Shown here in pieces: positions 18,853 through 27,012 of a stretch of DNA of 64,000 nt. Made by a program: the position numbers and the translations under genes. This DNA comes from an uncultured Sutterella sp. GTDB taxonomy: Bacteria; Pseudomonadota; Gammaproteobacteria; Burkholderiales; Burkholderiaceae_F. The DNA lies in the NCBI GenBank assembly GCA_949282745.1, contig CASDQM010000047.1, forward strand, positions 124,001-188,000, in the 5' to 3' direction. Within the stretch, counting starts at the first letter, position 1. Each line of letters begins with the position of its first letter. Below the pieces are notes generated by a model. The model was not told the DNA's origin. It ran no database searches and saw only the letters and a program-made list of their open reading frames with translations.

Positions 18853-19620
18853 ATGCCGAAGGAAAATGTTCAGGCCGATCCGGTTTTGCTCACGCACCTT
18901 TTGAACGAGACGATTGACAAAAGACTCGACATTCTTCGACGCGTCGCAGACGTGGGATCGATCTCGGAAGCCGCCCGCGGCGCGGGCGTGAGCTACAAGG
19001 CGGCCTGGCAGGCGATTGAGACCCTCTCGAACCTTGCAGGCGGTCCGCTCGTCGAGAAGGTCGTGGGCGGCCGCTCGGGCGGCGGCACCCGCATCACGTC
19101 CCGCGGGGAAGAGGTTCTGCGCCTCAACGAGGCGCTCGTGCGCGCCCGCCGCCGCGTGCTCGAAGAGTTCGGGCGAAACGGCGCCGAAGGTCTCTCCGCG
19201 GCGGGAGGACATTTTCTGATCTCCATGCGCAACCAGCTGCCCGCCACCATCCATACCCTCAAGATCGGCTCGGCCCTCGTGCGGCTTCTCCTCGCGATCG
19301 ACGAAGACCATCTCATCCGCGCCTCCGTCACCAAGGAAAGCGCCCAGCTTCTCGGCCTTCGCGAAGGGATGCGCGTCGTCGCGCTCTGCAAGGCGACCGG
19401 CGTCGAAGTCTTCTCGGAGCCCCTGGAAACGGCCGACAACCTCCTTGAAGGGACGGTCGTCCATTGCGACCGCGACGACCACGGCGGTGAATGCACCGTC
19501 CGCCTTCCCTCGGGCCTTACGCTCGTAGGCTTTGCCCGCGCGCACCACGGACTGCGCCGCCAGGGCCCCGCCTGGGTGCTCATGCCCTGCGACAACATCG
19601 CCGTTGCGCTTGCGCAGTAA
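18853..19620 (+). CDS. modE: Molybdate-responsive regulator ModE
   Basis: ModE represses molybdate uptake genes when molybdate is bound. The 255-residue product has an N-terminal winged helix ('ILRRVADVGSISEAARGAGVSYKAAWQAIETL', then 'VGGRSGGGTRITSRGEEVL') and two C-terminal Mop repeats. The first repeat is 'SMRNQLPATIHTLKIGSALVRLLLAI' and the second 'NLLEGTVVHCDRD...LPSGLTLVGFARA'. This is the full-length regulator, not a bare molbindin. A strong ribosome site GGGGGAGA precedes ATG 18853. The palindrome upstream suggests autoregulation together with modABC. Confidence 0.94.
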   Translation: MPKENVQADPVLLTHLLNETIDKRLDILRRVADVGSISEAARGAGVSYKAAWQAIETLSNLAGGPLVEKVVGGRSGGGTRITSRGEEVLRLNEALVRARRRVLEEFGRNGAEGLSAAGGHFLISMRNQLPATIHTLKIGSALVRLLLAIDEDHLIRASVTKESAQLLGLREGMRVVALCKATGVEVFSEPLETADNLLEGTVVHCDRDDHGGECTVRLPSGLTLVGFARAHHGLRRQGPAWVLMPCDNIAVALAQ

Positions 19621-19720
19621 AGCGTTCCAAAGAGCAGGCGAAAATCCTTAAGGATTTGCACGTAGCTCATTGTATGCAAACGGAAAAGCATCCATCTTTT
19701 TGCAGGAATTTCCGCTCTCT

Positions 19721-19734
19721 TTGACTGTAGTCAA
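19721..19734. promoter_or_regulatory. FNR/CRP-family-like box upstream of the NrfH-like gene
   Basis: TTGAC-TGTA-GTCAA is a perfect dyad with the layout of an FNR site (TTGAT-N4-ATCAA). It lies 157 bases before the cytochrome gene in an A/T-rich stretch. A TACATT at 19753-19758 is a possible -10. Confidence 0.5.
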
Positions 19735-19890
19735 CCGCTGAAAAACATTTCTTACATTTTTCTGAATAACATTACAGCCTGCTTAGTGTCGGCGAAGACC
19801 CCGCTATTCGTTTGCCGCCGACGAAAAGACAATGCTCCCGCCGTCCCACTCCCTCCGGATCGGCGGTGAACTTCAACAAAAGGCTCCAAG

Positions 19891-20475
19891 ATGGAAAAGA
19901 ACAGCGTTTGGTATCTTGCCGGCATCGGCCTCATCGGCGTCGTCGTCGGCATCATTTTCGTCGGTATTCTCACGAGCGTCGTGCACTGGGCTGGCACGCC
20001 GAAGTTCTGCGGTGAATTCTGCCACTCGATGGATGCGACCTACATCGCCTATCAGAAGGGCGATCACTTCCGCACCGCTTCGGGCGCCACCGCCGGTTGC
20101 TCGGACTGCCACCTGAAGAACCACTCGAACGAACACGTCGGCCCGATCGACTACGTCGAAATGCTCATGTACAAGGCCAAGGCCGGTTCGATCTCGCTCT
20201 TCGGTCAGATCCAGGGTTCGCTCAGCACCCCCGAAAAGCAGATTGAAAAGCGTCCGGAAATGGCCGCCGCCGTTCTCGAATCGATGCGCGCTGACAACTT
20301 CGAAGCCTGCCGCGGCTGCCATGACGTTCAGCGCATGTACAACCCGGGCAAGCCGCTCGTCGCCGCCATCCACAAGGGCATGGGCCCGGAAACCAAGGTG
20401 GACTGCATCAGCTGCCACCCGACCGCCGGCCACAACTACACGGGTGAAATCCTCCCCGTCGCCCAGGCGAAGTAA
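19891..20475 (+). CDS. NapC/NrfH-type tetrahaem quinol dehydrogenase
   Basis: The 194-residue product has one N-terminal membrane helix (about residues 7-31) and a periplasmic domain with four haem attachment sites. They are C40-GEF-C44-H45, C70-SD-C73-H74, C140-RG-C143-H144 and C172-IS-C175-H176. This is the NapC/NirT/NrfH build, which takes electrons from menaquinol and hands them to a periplasmic reductase. The first site is CX3CH rather than CX2CH, while the CHxM element (Met47) typical of NrfH haem 1 is kept. No NrfA, NapA or flavocytochrome gene is adjacent, so its partner is unknown. It has a terminator of its own. Confidence 0.88.
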   Translation: MEKNSVWYLAGIGLIGVVVGIIFVGILTSVVHWAGTPKFCGEFCHSMDATYIAYQKGDHFRTASGATAGCSDCHLKNHSNEHVGPIDYVEMLMYKAKAGSISLFGQIQGSLSTPEKQIEKRPEMAAAVLESMRADNFEACRGCHDVQRMYNPGKPLVAAIHKGMGPETKVDCISCHPTAGHNYTGEILPVAQAK

Positions 20476-20503
20476 TTTCGGCCCCGCGAAATACTCTCTG
20501 AAA

Positions 20504-20533
20504 GGCTCCGACCCCTCGGTCGGGGCCTTTTTT
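20504..20533 (+). terminator. Terminator of the NrfH-like gene
   Basis: GGCTCCGACC/GGTCGGGGCC with a CCTC loop (one G-U pair) is followed by six T. It lies 28 bases after the stop. Confidence 0.88.
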
Positions 20534-20538
20534 CGTTT

Positions 20539-20601
20539 TTGCCACGAACGACCACAGTTTGTCTACAATCAACCGATGCACGCCCGCCGAGCGCGGCGGG
20601 C
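20539..20601 (+). promoter_or_regulatory. pepN promoter and leader hairpin
   Basis: TTGCCA (20539-20544) and TACAAT (20564-20569) are 19 bp apart. Just after the expected start is the hairpin GCCCGCC/GGCGGGC (20582-20601). Confidence 0.45.
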
Positions 20602-20632
20602 CCAAACCATTTCGACAGAGGCCGGCATAAGA

Positions 20633-23299
20633 ATGGGCACGACTTTCCGAAAAGACTACAAGGTTCCCTCGCATCTCATCGATTCGGTTCATCTCGAATT
20701 CGATCTCGACCCCGACAGCAGCTCGGTGACGTCCACGATGGACGTGCGTCCCAATCCCGACACGGACGACAAGGTGCTCGACCTCGTCCTCAACGGCGAG
20801 GCCGTCACGCTCGTGAGCGTGAACGTCAACGGCCGGGCGCTCTCGGAGAGCGAATACACCCTCACCGACACCACGCTCACGATTCCGGCGCTGCGCGAAG
20901 CGGCGAAGGTCGTCATCGTCAACCGCTTCAGCCCCTCGAAGAACACCGCGCTCTCCGGGATCTACGCTTCCGGCAAGAACCTCATGAGCCAGTGCGAAGC
21001 GACGGGCTTCCGTCGCATCACCTACTGGCCCGACCGTCCGGACGTGCTCGCGAAGTTCACGGTCACGATCCGCGCGCCCAAGGCGCTCTACCCGGTCCTT
21101 CTCTCGAACGGCAACCGCGTCGAATCGCGCGACCTCCTCGACGGCCGCCACGAAGTCCGCTGGGTCGACCCCTATCCGAAACCCTGCTACCTCTTCGCGC
21201 TCGTCGCGGGGACGCTCGAGTGCCGCCGCGAGAAGTACCGTCTCGGCAACGGCCGCGAAGTGACGCTCGAAGTCTGGGTGGAACCGCAGGACATCGGCAA
21301 GACCGAACACACGATGGAAAGCCTCAAGCGCGCCATCGCCTGGGACGAAAAGCGCTTCGGCCTCTACCTGGACCTCGACCTCTTCATGATCGTCGCGACG
21401 AACGACTTCAACTTCGGCGCGATGGAAAACAAGGGGCTCAACATCTTCAACGCCCGCTACGCCCTCGCCAATCCGGCGATCGCGACCGACCGCGACTACT
21501 TCAACATCGAGTCCGTGGTCGCGCACGAATACTTCCACAACTGGACGGGCGACCGCGTGACGCTTCGCGACTGGTTCCAGCTCACGCTCAAGGAAGGCCT
21601 CACCGTTTTCCGCGATCAGGAATTCTCCGCCGACATGCTGGGCGACCCGACGGCCCGCGCCGTGCAACGCATCGAAGACGTCAAGGCCCTGCGCACCGCG
21701 CAGTTCCCCGAGGACGCCGGTCCCATGGCGCATCCGATCCGTCCGGAGAGCTACAAGGAAATCAACAACTTCTACACCATGACCGTCTACGAAAAGGGCG
21801 CCGAAGTCATCCGCATGCTTCACACGCTCCTCGGCGAGACGGTTTTCCGCAAGGGCTTTGACGAATACATCCGCACGAACGACGGCTCGGCCATCACGTG
21901 CGAGGCCTTCCTCACGGCCATGGCGAACGCTTCGGGGCGCGACCTCTCGCAGTTCGCCCGCTGGTTCGAACAGGCGGGCACGCCCGTCGTCGCCGTCGAA
22001 GGCGAATGGGATGCCGCGGCCGGCAAGTTCCGCCTCGTCGTCGAACAGGCGACGCCGCCCACGCCGGGCCAGCCCCACAAGGCTCCGCTTCTGATGCCCT
22101 TCCCCGTCGCCTTCTTTGACCGCGACGGCAAGGAGTGCCCGCTTCGCCTCGAAACGCCCGAGGGCATCGTGGAACTCGACACGCCCCTCGAACTCACCGA
22201 AGCGCGCCACGAATGGGTCTTCACGGGCTTCACGTCCGCTCCCGTGCCGAGCCTCAACCGGGGCTTCGCCGCGCCCGTTCGTCTTCGCTACGACTATTCG
22301 CTCGACGACCTCGCGCTTCTCGCCTCCTGCGACACCGATCCCTTCAACCGCTGGGAGGCGATGCAGGAACTGATGCTTCGCACGGCGCGCGAGCTCGTTC
22401 GCGACCGCTTCGCCGGACGCGAAGAGAACGTCCCCGCCGTCTTCTTCGAAGCCTTCAAGCGCACGCTCACGGACGAAACGCTCTCGCCCGCCTACGCGGC
22501 CGTCACGCTCGAACTTCCCTCAGAACGTACGATCGGCGAGTCGCTTCCCTTCATCGATCCCGAGGCCGCCTTCCGGGCCCGCGAAGCGCTTCGCGTCGCG
22601 ATCGCCAAGCGCCTGCAGCTCGAACTCACGGCCGCGGTTGACCGTTCGGTGACACCCGGGCCCTATTCGCCCGATCCGGAAAGCGCCGGCAAGCGCGCCC
22701 TCAAGAATCTTGCGCTCTACTACCTCATGGGCGCCTCGAGCCACCACACGGTCATCCGCGTGCGCGATCAGCTCATCAAGCGCGAGAACCTCACGGACGA
22801 ACTCGCCGCCCTGAAGCTCATCGTCGACTCGAACGTGCCGAGCAAGAACAATTTTGAGGTCGAGACGCTGCAGTCCTATCTGCCCGAGCCGCTTCTCGTC
22901 AACAAGTGGCTCACGGTTCAGGCGACGACGAAGACGCACGCGGGGGAACTGCCCGTGCTCGAGCGCGTTCGCGAACTCATGAAGTGCGACTTCTTCTCGC
23001 TTTCGAACCCGAACAACGTCTACGCACTCCTTCTCGCGTTCTTCACGCAGAATCCCTCGGAATTCCACACGAAGGACGGCGAAGGGTACAAGTTCTGGAC
23101 CGAGGTCGTCCTCGAACTCGACCGCATCAACCCGCACGTGGCGGCCCGCGTCGCCCGTACGCTCGAAAACTGGCGGCGCTACACGCCGCAGCTCTCGCGC
23201 CTTCAGTACGAAGCGCTCGAGAACGTCTATCTGCACAAGGACCGACTTTCCGAGAGCGTCTTGGAAGTCGTCGAAAAGGCTCTCAACAATCCCACCTGA
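20633..23299 (+). CDS. pepN: Aminopeptidase N, M1 family
   Basis: PepN is the main cytosolic zinc aminopeptidase and trims N-terminal residues from peptides. The 888-residue product carries the exopeptidase signature GAMEN at residues 262-266 and the zinc site H298-E-Y-F-H302 with the third ligand Glu321 ('LKEGLTVF'). The start at 20633 gives 'MGTTFRKDYKVPSHLIDSV', which aligns with the usual beginning of E. coli PepN; upstream in-frame codons look non-coding. Later regions contain the Ig-like and long helical C-terminal domains. fbp follows after 12 bases, so the two may be co-transcribed. Confidence 0.94.
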   Translation: MGTTFRKDYKVPSHLIDSVHLEFDLDPDSSSVTSTMDVRPNPDTDDKVLDLVLNGEAVTLVSVNVNGRALSESEYTLTDTTLTIPALREAAKVVIVNRFSPSKNTALSGIYASGKNLMSQCEATGFRRITYWPDRPDVLAKFTVTIRAPKALYPVLLSNGNRVESRDLLDGRHEVRWVDPYPKPCYLFALVAGTLECRREKYRLGNGREVTLEVWVEPQDIGKTEHTMESLKRAIAWDEKRFGLYLDLDLFMIVATNDFNFGAMENKGLNIFNARYALANPAIATDRDYFNIESVVAHEYFHNWTGDRVTLRDWFQLTLKEGLTVFRDQEFSADMLGDPTARAVQRIEDVKALRTAQFPEDAGPMAHPIRPESYKEINNFYTMTVYEKGAEVIRMLHTLLGETVFRKGFDEYIRTNDGSAITCEAFLTAMANASGRDLSQFARWFEQAGTPVVAVEGEWDAAAGKFRLVVEQATPPTPGQPHKAPLLMPFPVAFFDRDGKECPLRLETPEGIVELDTPLELTEARHEWVFTGFTSAPVPSLNRGFAAPVRLRYDYSLDDLALLASCDTDPFNRWEAMQELMLRTARELVRDRFAGREENVPAVFFEAFKRTLTDETLSPAYAAVTLELPSERTIGESLPFIDPEAAFRAREALRVAIAKRLQLELTAAVDRSVTPGPYSPDPESAGKRALKNLALYYLMGASSHHTVIRVRDQLIKRENLTDELAALKLIVDSNVPSKNNFEVETLQSYLPEPLLVNKWLTVQATTKTHAGELPVLERVRELMKCDFFSLSNPNNVYALLLAFFTQNPSEFHTKDGEGYKFWTEVVLELDRINPHVAARVARTLENWRRYTPQLSRLQYEALENVYLHKDRLSESVLEVVEKALNNPT

Positions 23300-23311
23300 G
23301 GAAATCGCATC

Positions 23312-24307
23312 GTGGCAACCACTCTTTCTCAATATCTGGCCCGTGAAGAATCGCTCCATGGACTCGACCCCGTTCTCGCCCGTCTGATCACGAGCGTCTC
23401 CGAAGCCTGCAAGACGATCAGCCACAAGGTTCGTCAGGGTGCGCTCGCGGGCGTCCTCGGCCTTGCCGGCACCGAAAACGTCCAGGGTGAAGACCAGAAG
23501 AAGCTCGACATCATCAGCAACGACATCTTCGTCGACGCCGTCGTCCGTTCGGGCGCCGTCTGCGGCATGGTGAGCGAAGAAGTCCCCGAAGTCATGTCGG
23601 TGCCTGACGAATTCCCCGTCGGTCCCTACCTCATCGCCTTCGACCCGCTCGACGGCTCGAGCAACATCGACATCAACGTTTCGATCGGCTCGATCTTCTC
23701 GGTCACGCCCGCCGTCCGTCCGAAGCGCACGGCCGTCGACGCGGACTTCCTGCAGCCCGGCCGCAAGCAGGTGGCCGCGGGCTACTGCATGTACGGCCCG
23801 CAGACGCAGCTCTGCCTCACCTTCGGCCGCGGCGTCGTCTTCTTCACGCTCGATCCCTCGACGGGCACCTTCGTGCTCACGCAGGAAGACGTCCGCGTCG
23901 CGCCCGCCGCGAAGGAATTCGCCATCAACTGCTCGAACATGCGCCACTGGGAAGCGCCCGTTCGCCGCTACATCGACGAACTTCTCGCCGGGAAGACCGG
24001 TCCCCGCGGCAAGGACTTCAACATGCGCTGGGTCGCCGCGATGGTCGCCGAAGTGCACCGCATTCTGCAGCGCGGCGGCATCTTCCTCTATCCGCGCGAC
24101 AACCGCGATCCCGCCAAGCCCGGCAAGCTTCGTCTTCTCTATGAAGCCAACCCCATGTCGATGATCATGGAAAACGCGGGCGGCGCCTCGACGAACGGCC
24201 ATACGCCGATTCTCGACATCGTGCCCGAGAAGATCCACCAGCGCGTCGCCGTCATGCTCGGCGCCCGCGAAGAAGTGGATCTCGTGACGGGATATCACAA
24301 GGCGTAA
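23312..24307 (+). CDS. fbp: Fructose-1,6-bisphosphatase class 1
   Basis: This enzyme hydrolyses fructose 1,6-bisphosphate to fructose 6-phosphate in gluconeogenesis, the reverse direction of the glycolytic flow through the aldolase at 3619. The 331-residue product shows '[20 protein letters not shown]', '[10 protein letters not shown]', the metal-binding '[22 protein letters not shown]', and '[34 protein letters not shown]'. It starts with GTG at 23312 behind GAGGA. An organism living on C4 acids would need it for sugar synthesis. Confidence 0.95.
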   Translation: MATTLSQYLAREESLHGLDPVLARLITSVSEACKTISHKVRQGALAGVLGLAGTENVQGEDQKKLDIISNDIFVDAVVRSGAVCGMVSEEVPEVMSVPDEFPVGPYLIAFDPLDGSSNIDINVSIGSIFSVTPAVRPKRTAVDADFLQPGRKQVAAGYCMYGPQTQLCLTFGRGVVFFTLDPSTGTFVLTQEDVRVAPAAKEFAINCSNMRHWEAPVRRYIDELLAGKTGPRGKDFNMRWVAAMVAEVHRILQRGGIFLYPRDNRDPAKPGKLRLLYEANPMSMIMENAGGASTNGHTPILDIVPEKIHQRVAVMLGAREEVDLVTGYHKA

Positions 24308-24334
24308 ACGGGGTATCTTCTCCGAAAGACTCTC

Positions 24335-24413
24335 TGCTATGCTGAAAGTGCGCCCTCATGGGCGCACCGGACGCCATTCATTCACTTGCGGCCGCCTCCC
24401 CGAACGAGGCGGC
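24335..24413 (+). promoter_or_regulatory. Extended -10 and two leader hairpins of the LapA-like gene
   Basis: TGC-TATGCT (24335-24343) resembles an extended -10. The transcript would begin at about the hairpin GTGCGCCC/GGGCGCAC (24348-24367). A second hairpin, GCCGCCT/AGGCGGC (24391-24413), ends against the ribosome site ACGGAG. Confidence 0.4.
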
Positions 24414-24426
24414 ACGGAGTTTCATT

Positions 24427-25017
24427 ATGAAGTTGCGAACGCTGGGAATCATCCTGGTTCTCATCCTCCTCGCCGTTTTCCTCATCATCAACTGGACGGC
24501 CCTCTCGACCGTGATGACCGTCAACCTCGTCTACCGCGAGATTCAGGCTCCGCTCGGCGTCATCGTCGTGGCGGCCTTCGCCGTGGTCGTCCTCTGCATG
24601 TTCATCTACACCGTCTGGCAGCAGGCGAGCGTGTCGCTTGAAATCCGTTCGGCTTACAAGGAAGCCCGCACGGCGCGTCATCTCGCCGACGAAGCCGACA
24701 AGAGCCGCGTGACGGCGCTCCACAACGAAATGAACGAGCGCCTGACGAAGATCGAGACGATGCTTTCGGAACGCACCGAAGAAATGCTCACGCTCGTTCG
24801 CACGCGCTCGGGCGAAGTCGACGCCAAGCTCGCCGAACTCGCTTCCATGCAGGCCGACTATCAGGCCAAGAACCTGCAGGCGATCCGCGCTTCGCTCTCG
24901 GAAATCGAGGCGAAGATGCTCCCGCCCCTTCCGCCCGCCGAAGAGGAACCCTCCAAGGCCGAGAAGGACGCCAAGGACACGGCCGAGAAAAAAGAGCTCT
25001 TCAAGGATCTCTTCTGA
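24427..25017 (+). CDS. LapA-domain membrane protein with coiled coil
   Basis: The 196-residue product has two transmembrane helices (about 5-24 and 41-64) separated by a short loop 'VMTVNLVYREIQAPLG', the layout of the LapA/DUF1049 family (E. coli LapA works with LapB in lipopolysaccharide assembly). It then has a long charged coiled coil (about 75-165) and a proline/lysine-rich end. LapA itself is only about 100 residues, so the coiled-coil half is extra. No lapB-like gene lies next to it. GGAG precedes ATG 24427; an upstream in-frame GTG would add an unconvincing 23 residues. Confidence 0.7.
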   Translation: MKLRTLGIILVLILLAVFLIINWTALSTVMTVNLVYREIQAPLGVIVVAAFAVVVLCMFIYTVWQQASVSLEIRSAYKEARTARHLADEADKSRVTALHNEMNERLTKIETMLSERTEEMLTLVRTRSGEVDAKLAELASMQADYQAKNLQAIRASLSEIEAKMLPPLPPAEEEPSKAEKDAKDTAEKKELFKDLF

Positions 25018-25031
25018 CCACTCTTTCCTGC

Positions 25032-25056
25032 GAGCGGGCCCTGCCCGCTCTTTTTT
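25032..25056 (+). terminator. Terminator of the LapA-like gene
   Basis: GAGCGGG/CCCGCTC with a 5-base loop is followed by six T. Confidence 0.88.
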
Positions 25057-25080
25057 CGAATCAACCGGAGTATTGCCATC

Positions 25081-25728
25081 ATGCGTAAAGATCCGCGCTT
25101 TCCCACGCTTCACATCGTTGACCATCCGCTCGTGCAGCACAAACTCACGCTCATGCGCGAAAAGGAAACGAGCACGCGCGACTTTCGCGAGCTCTTGAAG
25201 GAAATCGCGATGCTGATGGGCTATGAACTCACGCGCGACTATCCGCTCACGACCCGCCGCATCGAAACGCCTCTCGCCGAATTCGACGCCCCCGTCATGG
25301 AGGGGAAGAAGCCCGTGATCGTCCCGGTCCTGCGCGCCGGTCTCGGCATGACGGACGGTCTTTTGACCCTCATGCCCGGCGCCCGCGTCGGTCACATCGG
25401 TCTCTACCGCGACGAAAACAAGCGCCCCGTCGAATACTTCGTGCGTCTGCCCGACACCGAAGGCCGCAACTTCATCGTTGTCGACCCGATGCTCGCCACG
25501 GGGTATTCCGGCGCCTACGCCGTCGACACCCTCAAGAAGCGCGGCATTCCCGGCCATCAGATCCAGTTCATGGCGCTCGTCGCCGCGCCCGAAGGCGTGA
25601 AGACCTTCTCGGAACTCCATCCCGACGTCGAAGTCTACGTCGCGGCGCTTGACGACCACCTCGACGAAAACGCCTACATCGTCCCGGGTCTCGGCGACGC
25701 AGGCGACCGCATCTTCGGCACGAAGTAA
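25081..25728 (+). CDS. upp: Uracil phosphoribosyltransferase
   Basis: Upp salvages uracil to UMP with PRPP. The 215-residue product has '[28 protein letters not shown]', '[19 protein letters not shown]', the PRPP-binding '[18 protein letters not shown]' and a uracil-binding C-terminus '[25 protein letters not shown]'. Length and motifs are typical. It lies alone, with terminators on both sides. Confidence 0.96.
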   Translation: MRKDPRFPTLHIVDHPLVQHKLTLMREKETSTRDFRELLKEIAMLMGYELTRDYPLTTRRIETPLAEFDAPVMEGKKPVIVPVLRAGLGMTDGLLTLMPGARVGHIGLYRDENKRPVEYFVRLPDTEGRNFIVVDPMLATGYSGAYAVDTLKKRGIPGHQIQFMALVAAPEGVKTFSELHPDVEVYVAALDDHLDENAYIVPGLGDAGDRIFGTK

Positions 25729-25753
25729 GACGCCGTTTTCCGTCCTTTTCTCG

Positions 25754-25791
25754 AAGCGGACGCCGGGCACTCCCCCGACGTCCGCTTTTTT
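25754..25791 (+). terminator. Terminator of upp
   Basis: AAGCGGACG pairs with CGTCCGCTT (with an inner CGGG/CCCG segment) and is followed by a run of T at 25786-25791. Confidence 0.8.
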
Positions 25792-25942
25792 ACGCAAATT
25801 CGCGTATGCCGCATTTGCAGATTTACGAAGTATTTCAACAGAATAATTTCAGGGTTTCCATGTAGATCGACGAGAAAAAGAGGCTTTCTGAACCGTATTC
25901 CGGCCTCCAACGAGGCTCGCCGGACGAATTTCGTAAAATTTC

Positions 25943-25956
25943 ATGACATCCGTCAA
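25943..25956. promoter_or_regulatory. FNR/CRP-family-like box upstream of the FrdC-type gene
   Basis: ATGAC-ATCC-GTCAA matches the dyad at 19721 with one mismatch in the first base. Its centre lies 29.5 bases before CATCAT (25979-25984), the distance used by FNR at class II promoters (-41.5). Confidence 0.5.
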
Positions 25957-26034
25957 AGACAAACTCTGAAAAAACAGGCATCATTGCGGCCGTACAAACG
26001 GCAGTCGCACTACGTAGATTGCACGGACCAACCA

Positions 26035-26078
26035 CGCGGGCGGCGCTCTCCTGTATTCGGGCGCCGCGCGTTGTTTTC
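26035..26078 (+). other. Terminator-like hairpin in the leader of the FrdC-type gene
   Basis: CGCG(GG)CGGCGC pairs with GCGCCGCGCG with two bulged bases and a 14-base loop, then TTGTTTTC follows. It lies downstream of the proposed promoter and 43 bases before the ATG, so it could attenuate transcription. Confidence 0.5.
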
Positions 26079-26112
26079 AACGATTTCCAAACTCCCTGAA
26101 GGACAAGTCATC

Positions 26113-26940
26113 ATGACGACCCCTGAATCCATCAAGTACGCCAACACCCCGACGGCCACCGAAAACGTCTGGGGCGTGGGCCTCAAGGACGCCAAGCGTC
26201 AGAGCCGCTTCACGGCCATCTGCGACGTCACGCAGTCCGTCACCGGCCTCATCCTCGGCCTCTTCCTTTTCTGCCACATGGCCTTTACGAGCTCGGTGCA
26301 GTTCGGCAAGGACGTCTTCTGGAACCTCATCGCCTTCTCGGGCGGTCACTTCCTTGACGGCCAGGATCATCCGTCCTTCCACTTCATCTTCGTGCTCTTC
26401 ATCACGATCTGCGTGACGCTGCACGCCCTCTGCGCTCTGCGTCGCTTCCCGACCTCGTACCATCAGTGCCGCGACATCAAGGCCCACTATCGCCTGCTCC
26501 GTCACCCCGACACCACGCTCTGGATGATCCAGCTCGTCACGGCCTTCCTGCTCTTCCTCTTCGTGTTCCCCCACGTCATGGGCATGCTCACGAACCCGAG
26601 CGGCTTTGACCCCAACCTCATCGGCGTGCACACCTATCACTCCGGCATGCTCTACACGTTCATCTTCCTCGTGATCACGGAACTCCACGGCATGATCGGT
26701 CTCTATCGCCTCGCCGTTAAGTGGGACATCTTCGCGAAGAACCCCGAACGCGACATCATCGACCAGCGCGTCGGCGACCGTGCCGGCCTTCGCAAGACGA
26801 TGCTCATCATCGCCTTCCTCATGATCGTCTGCGGTACGCTCACGGCCTGGACCAACTACTCGATCGGCGCCGAACAGGTTGAAGCCGGTCAGGAAGCCGC
26901 CCGTTACGTCATCCCCGATGAACTGAACTGGTGGAAGTAA
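26113..26940 (+). CDS. frdC: Dihaem cytochrome b subunit of a Wolinella-type fumarate reductase
   Basis: FrdC anchors the fumarate reductase in the inner membrane and passes electrons from menaquinol to FrdB and FrdA. The 275-residue product has five hydrophobic helices. His55, His104, His154 and His192 fall where Wolinella succinogenes FrdC has its four haem ligands (44, 93, 143, 182). Glu190, two residues before His192, corresponds to the proton-path glutamate of that enzyme. The ribosome site AAGGA precedes ATG 26113. Remarkably, no frdA or frdB gene follows; the next gene, after a strong terminator, is a GntR regulator. Confidence 0.9.
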   Translation: MTTPESIKYANTPTATENVWGVGLKDAKRQSRFTAICDVTQSVTGLILGLFLFCHMAFTSSVQFGKDVFWNLIAFSGGHFLDGQDHPSFHFIFVLFITICVTLHALCALRRFPTSYHQCRDIKAHYRLLRHPDTTLWMIQLVTAFLLFLFVFPHVMGMLTNPSGFDPNLIGVHTYHSGMLYTFIFLVITELHGMIGLYRLAVKWDIFAKNPERDIIDQRVGDRAGLRKTMLIIAFLMIVCGTLTAWTNYSIGAEQVEAGQEAARYVIPDELNWWK

Positions 26941-26966
26941 TTCGGGAGATTGTCTCCCCGTAAGGA

Positions 26967-27000
26967 AACCCGCTCATCTCCCGATGAGCGGGTTCTTTTT
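26967..27000 (+). terminator. Terminator of the FrdC-type gene
   Basis: A perfect 12-bp stem, AACCCGCTCATC/GATGAGCGGGTT, with a TCCC loop is followed by CTTTTTT. The T run touches the ribosome site of the GntR gene. Confidence 0.9.
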
Positions 27001-27012
27001 TGGAAGTCCCCC

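Larger units (their letters stand above)
25729..26112 (+). other. 384-base gap between upp and the FrdC-type gene
   Basis: The first 60 bases hold the upp terminator. The rest is A/T-richer than its surroundings. It carries an ATGAC-ATCC-GTCAA box (25943-25956) and a CATCAT -10-like element at 25979-25984, at the spacing expected for an FNR class II promoter. A leader hairpin with a T-rich tail lies at 26035-26078. No gene is apparent. Confidence 0.6.
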
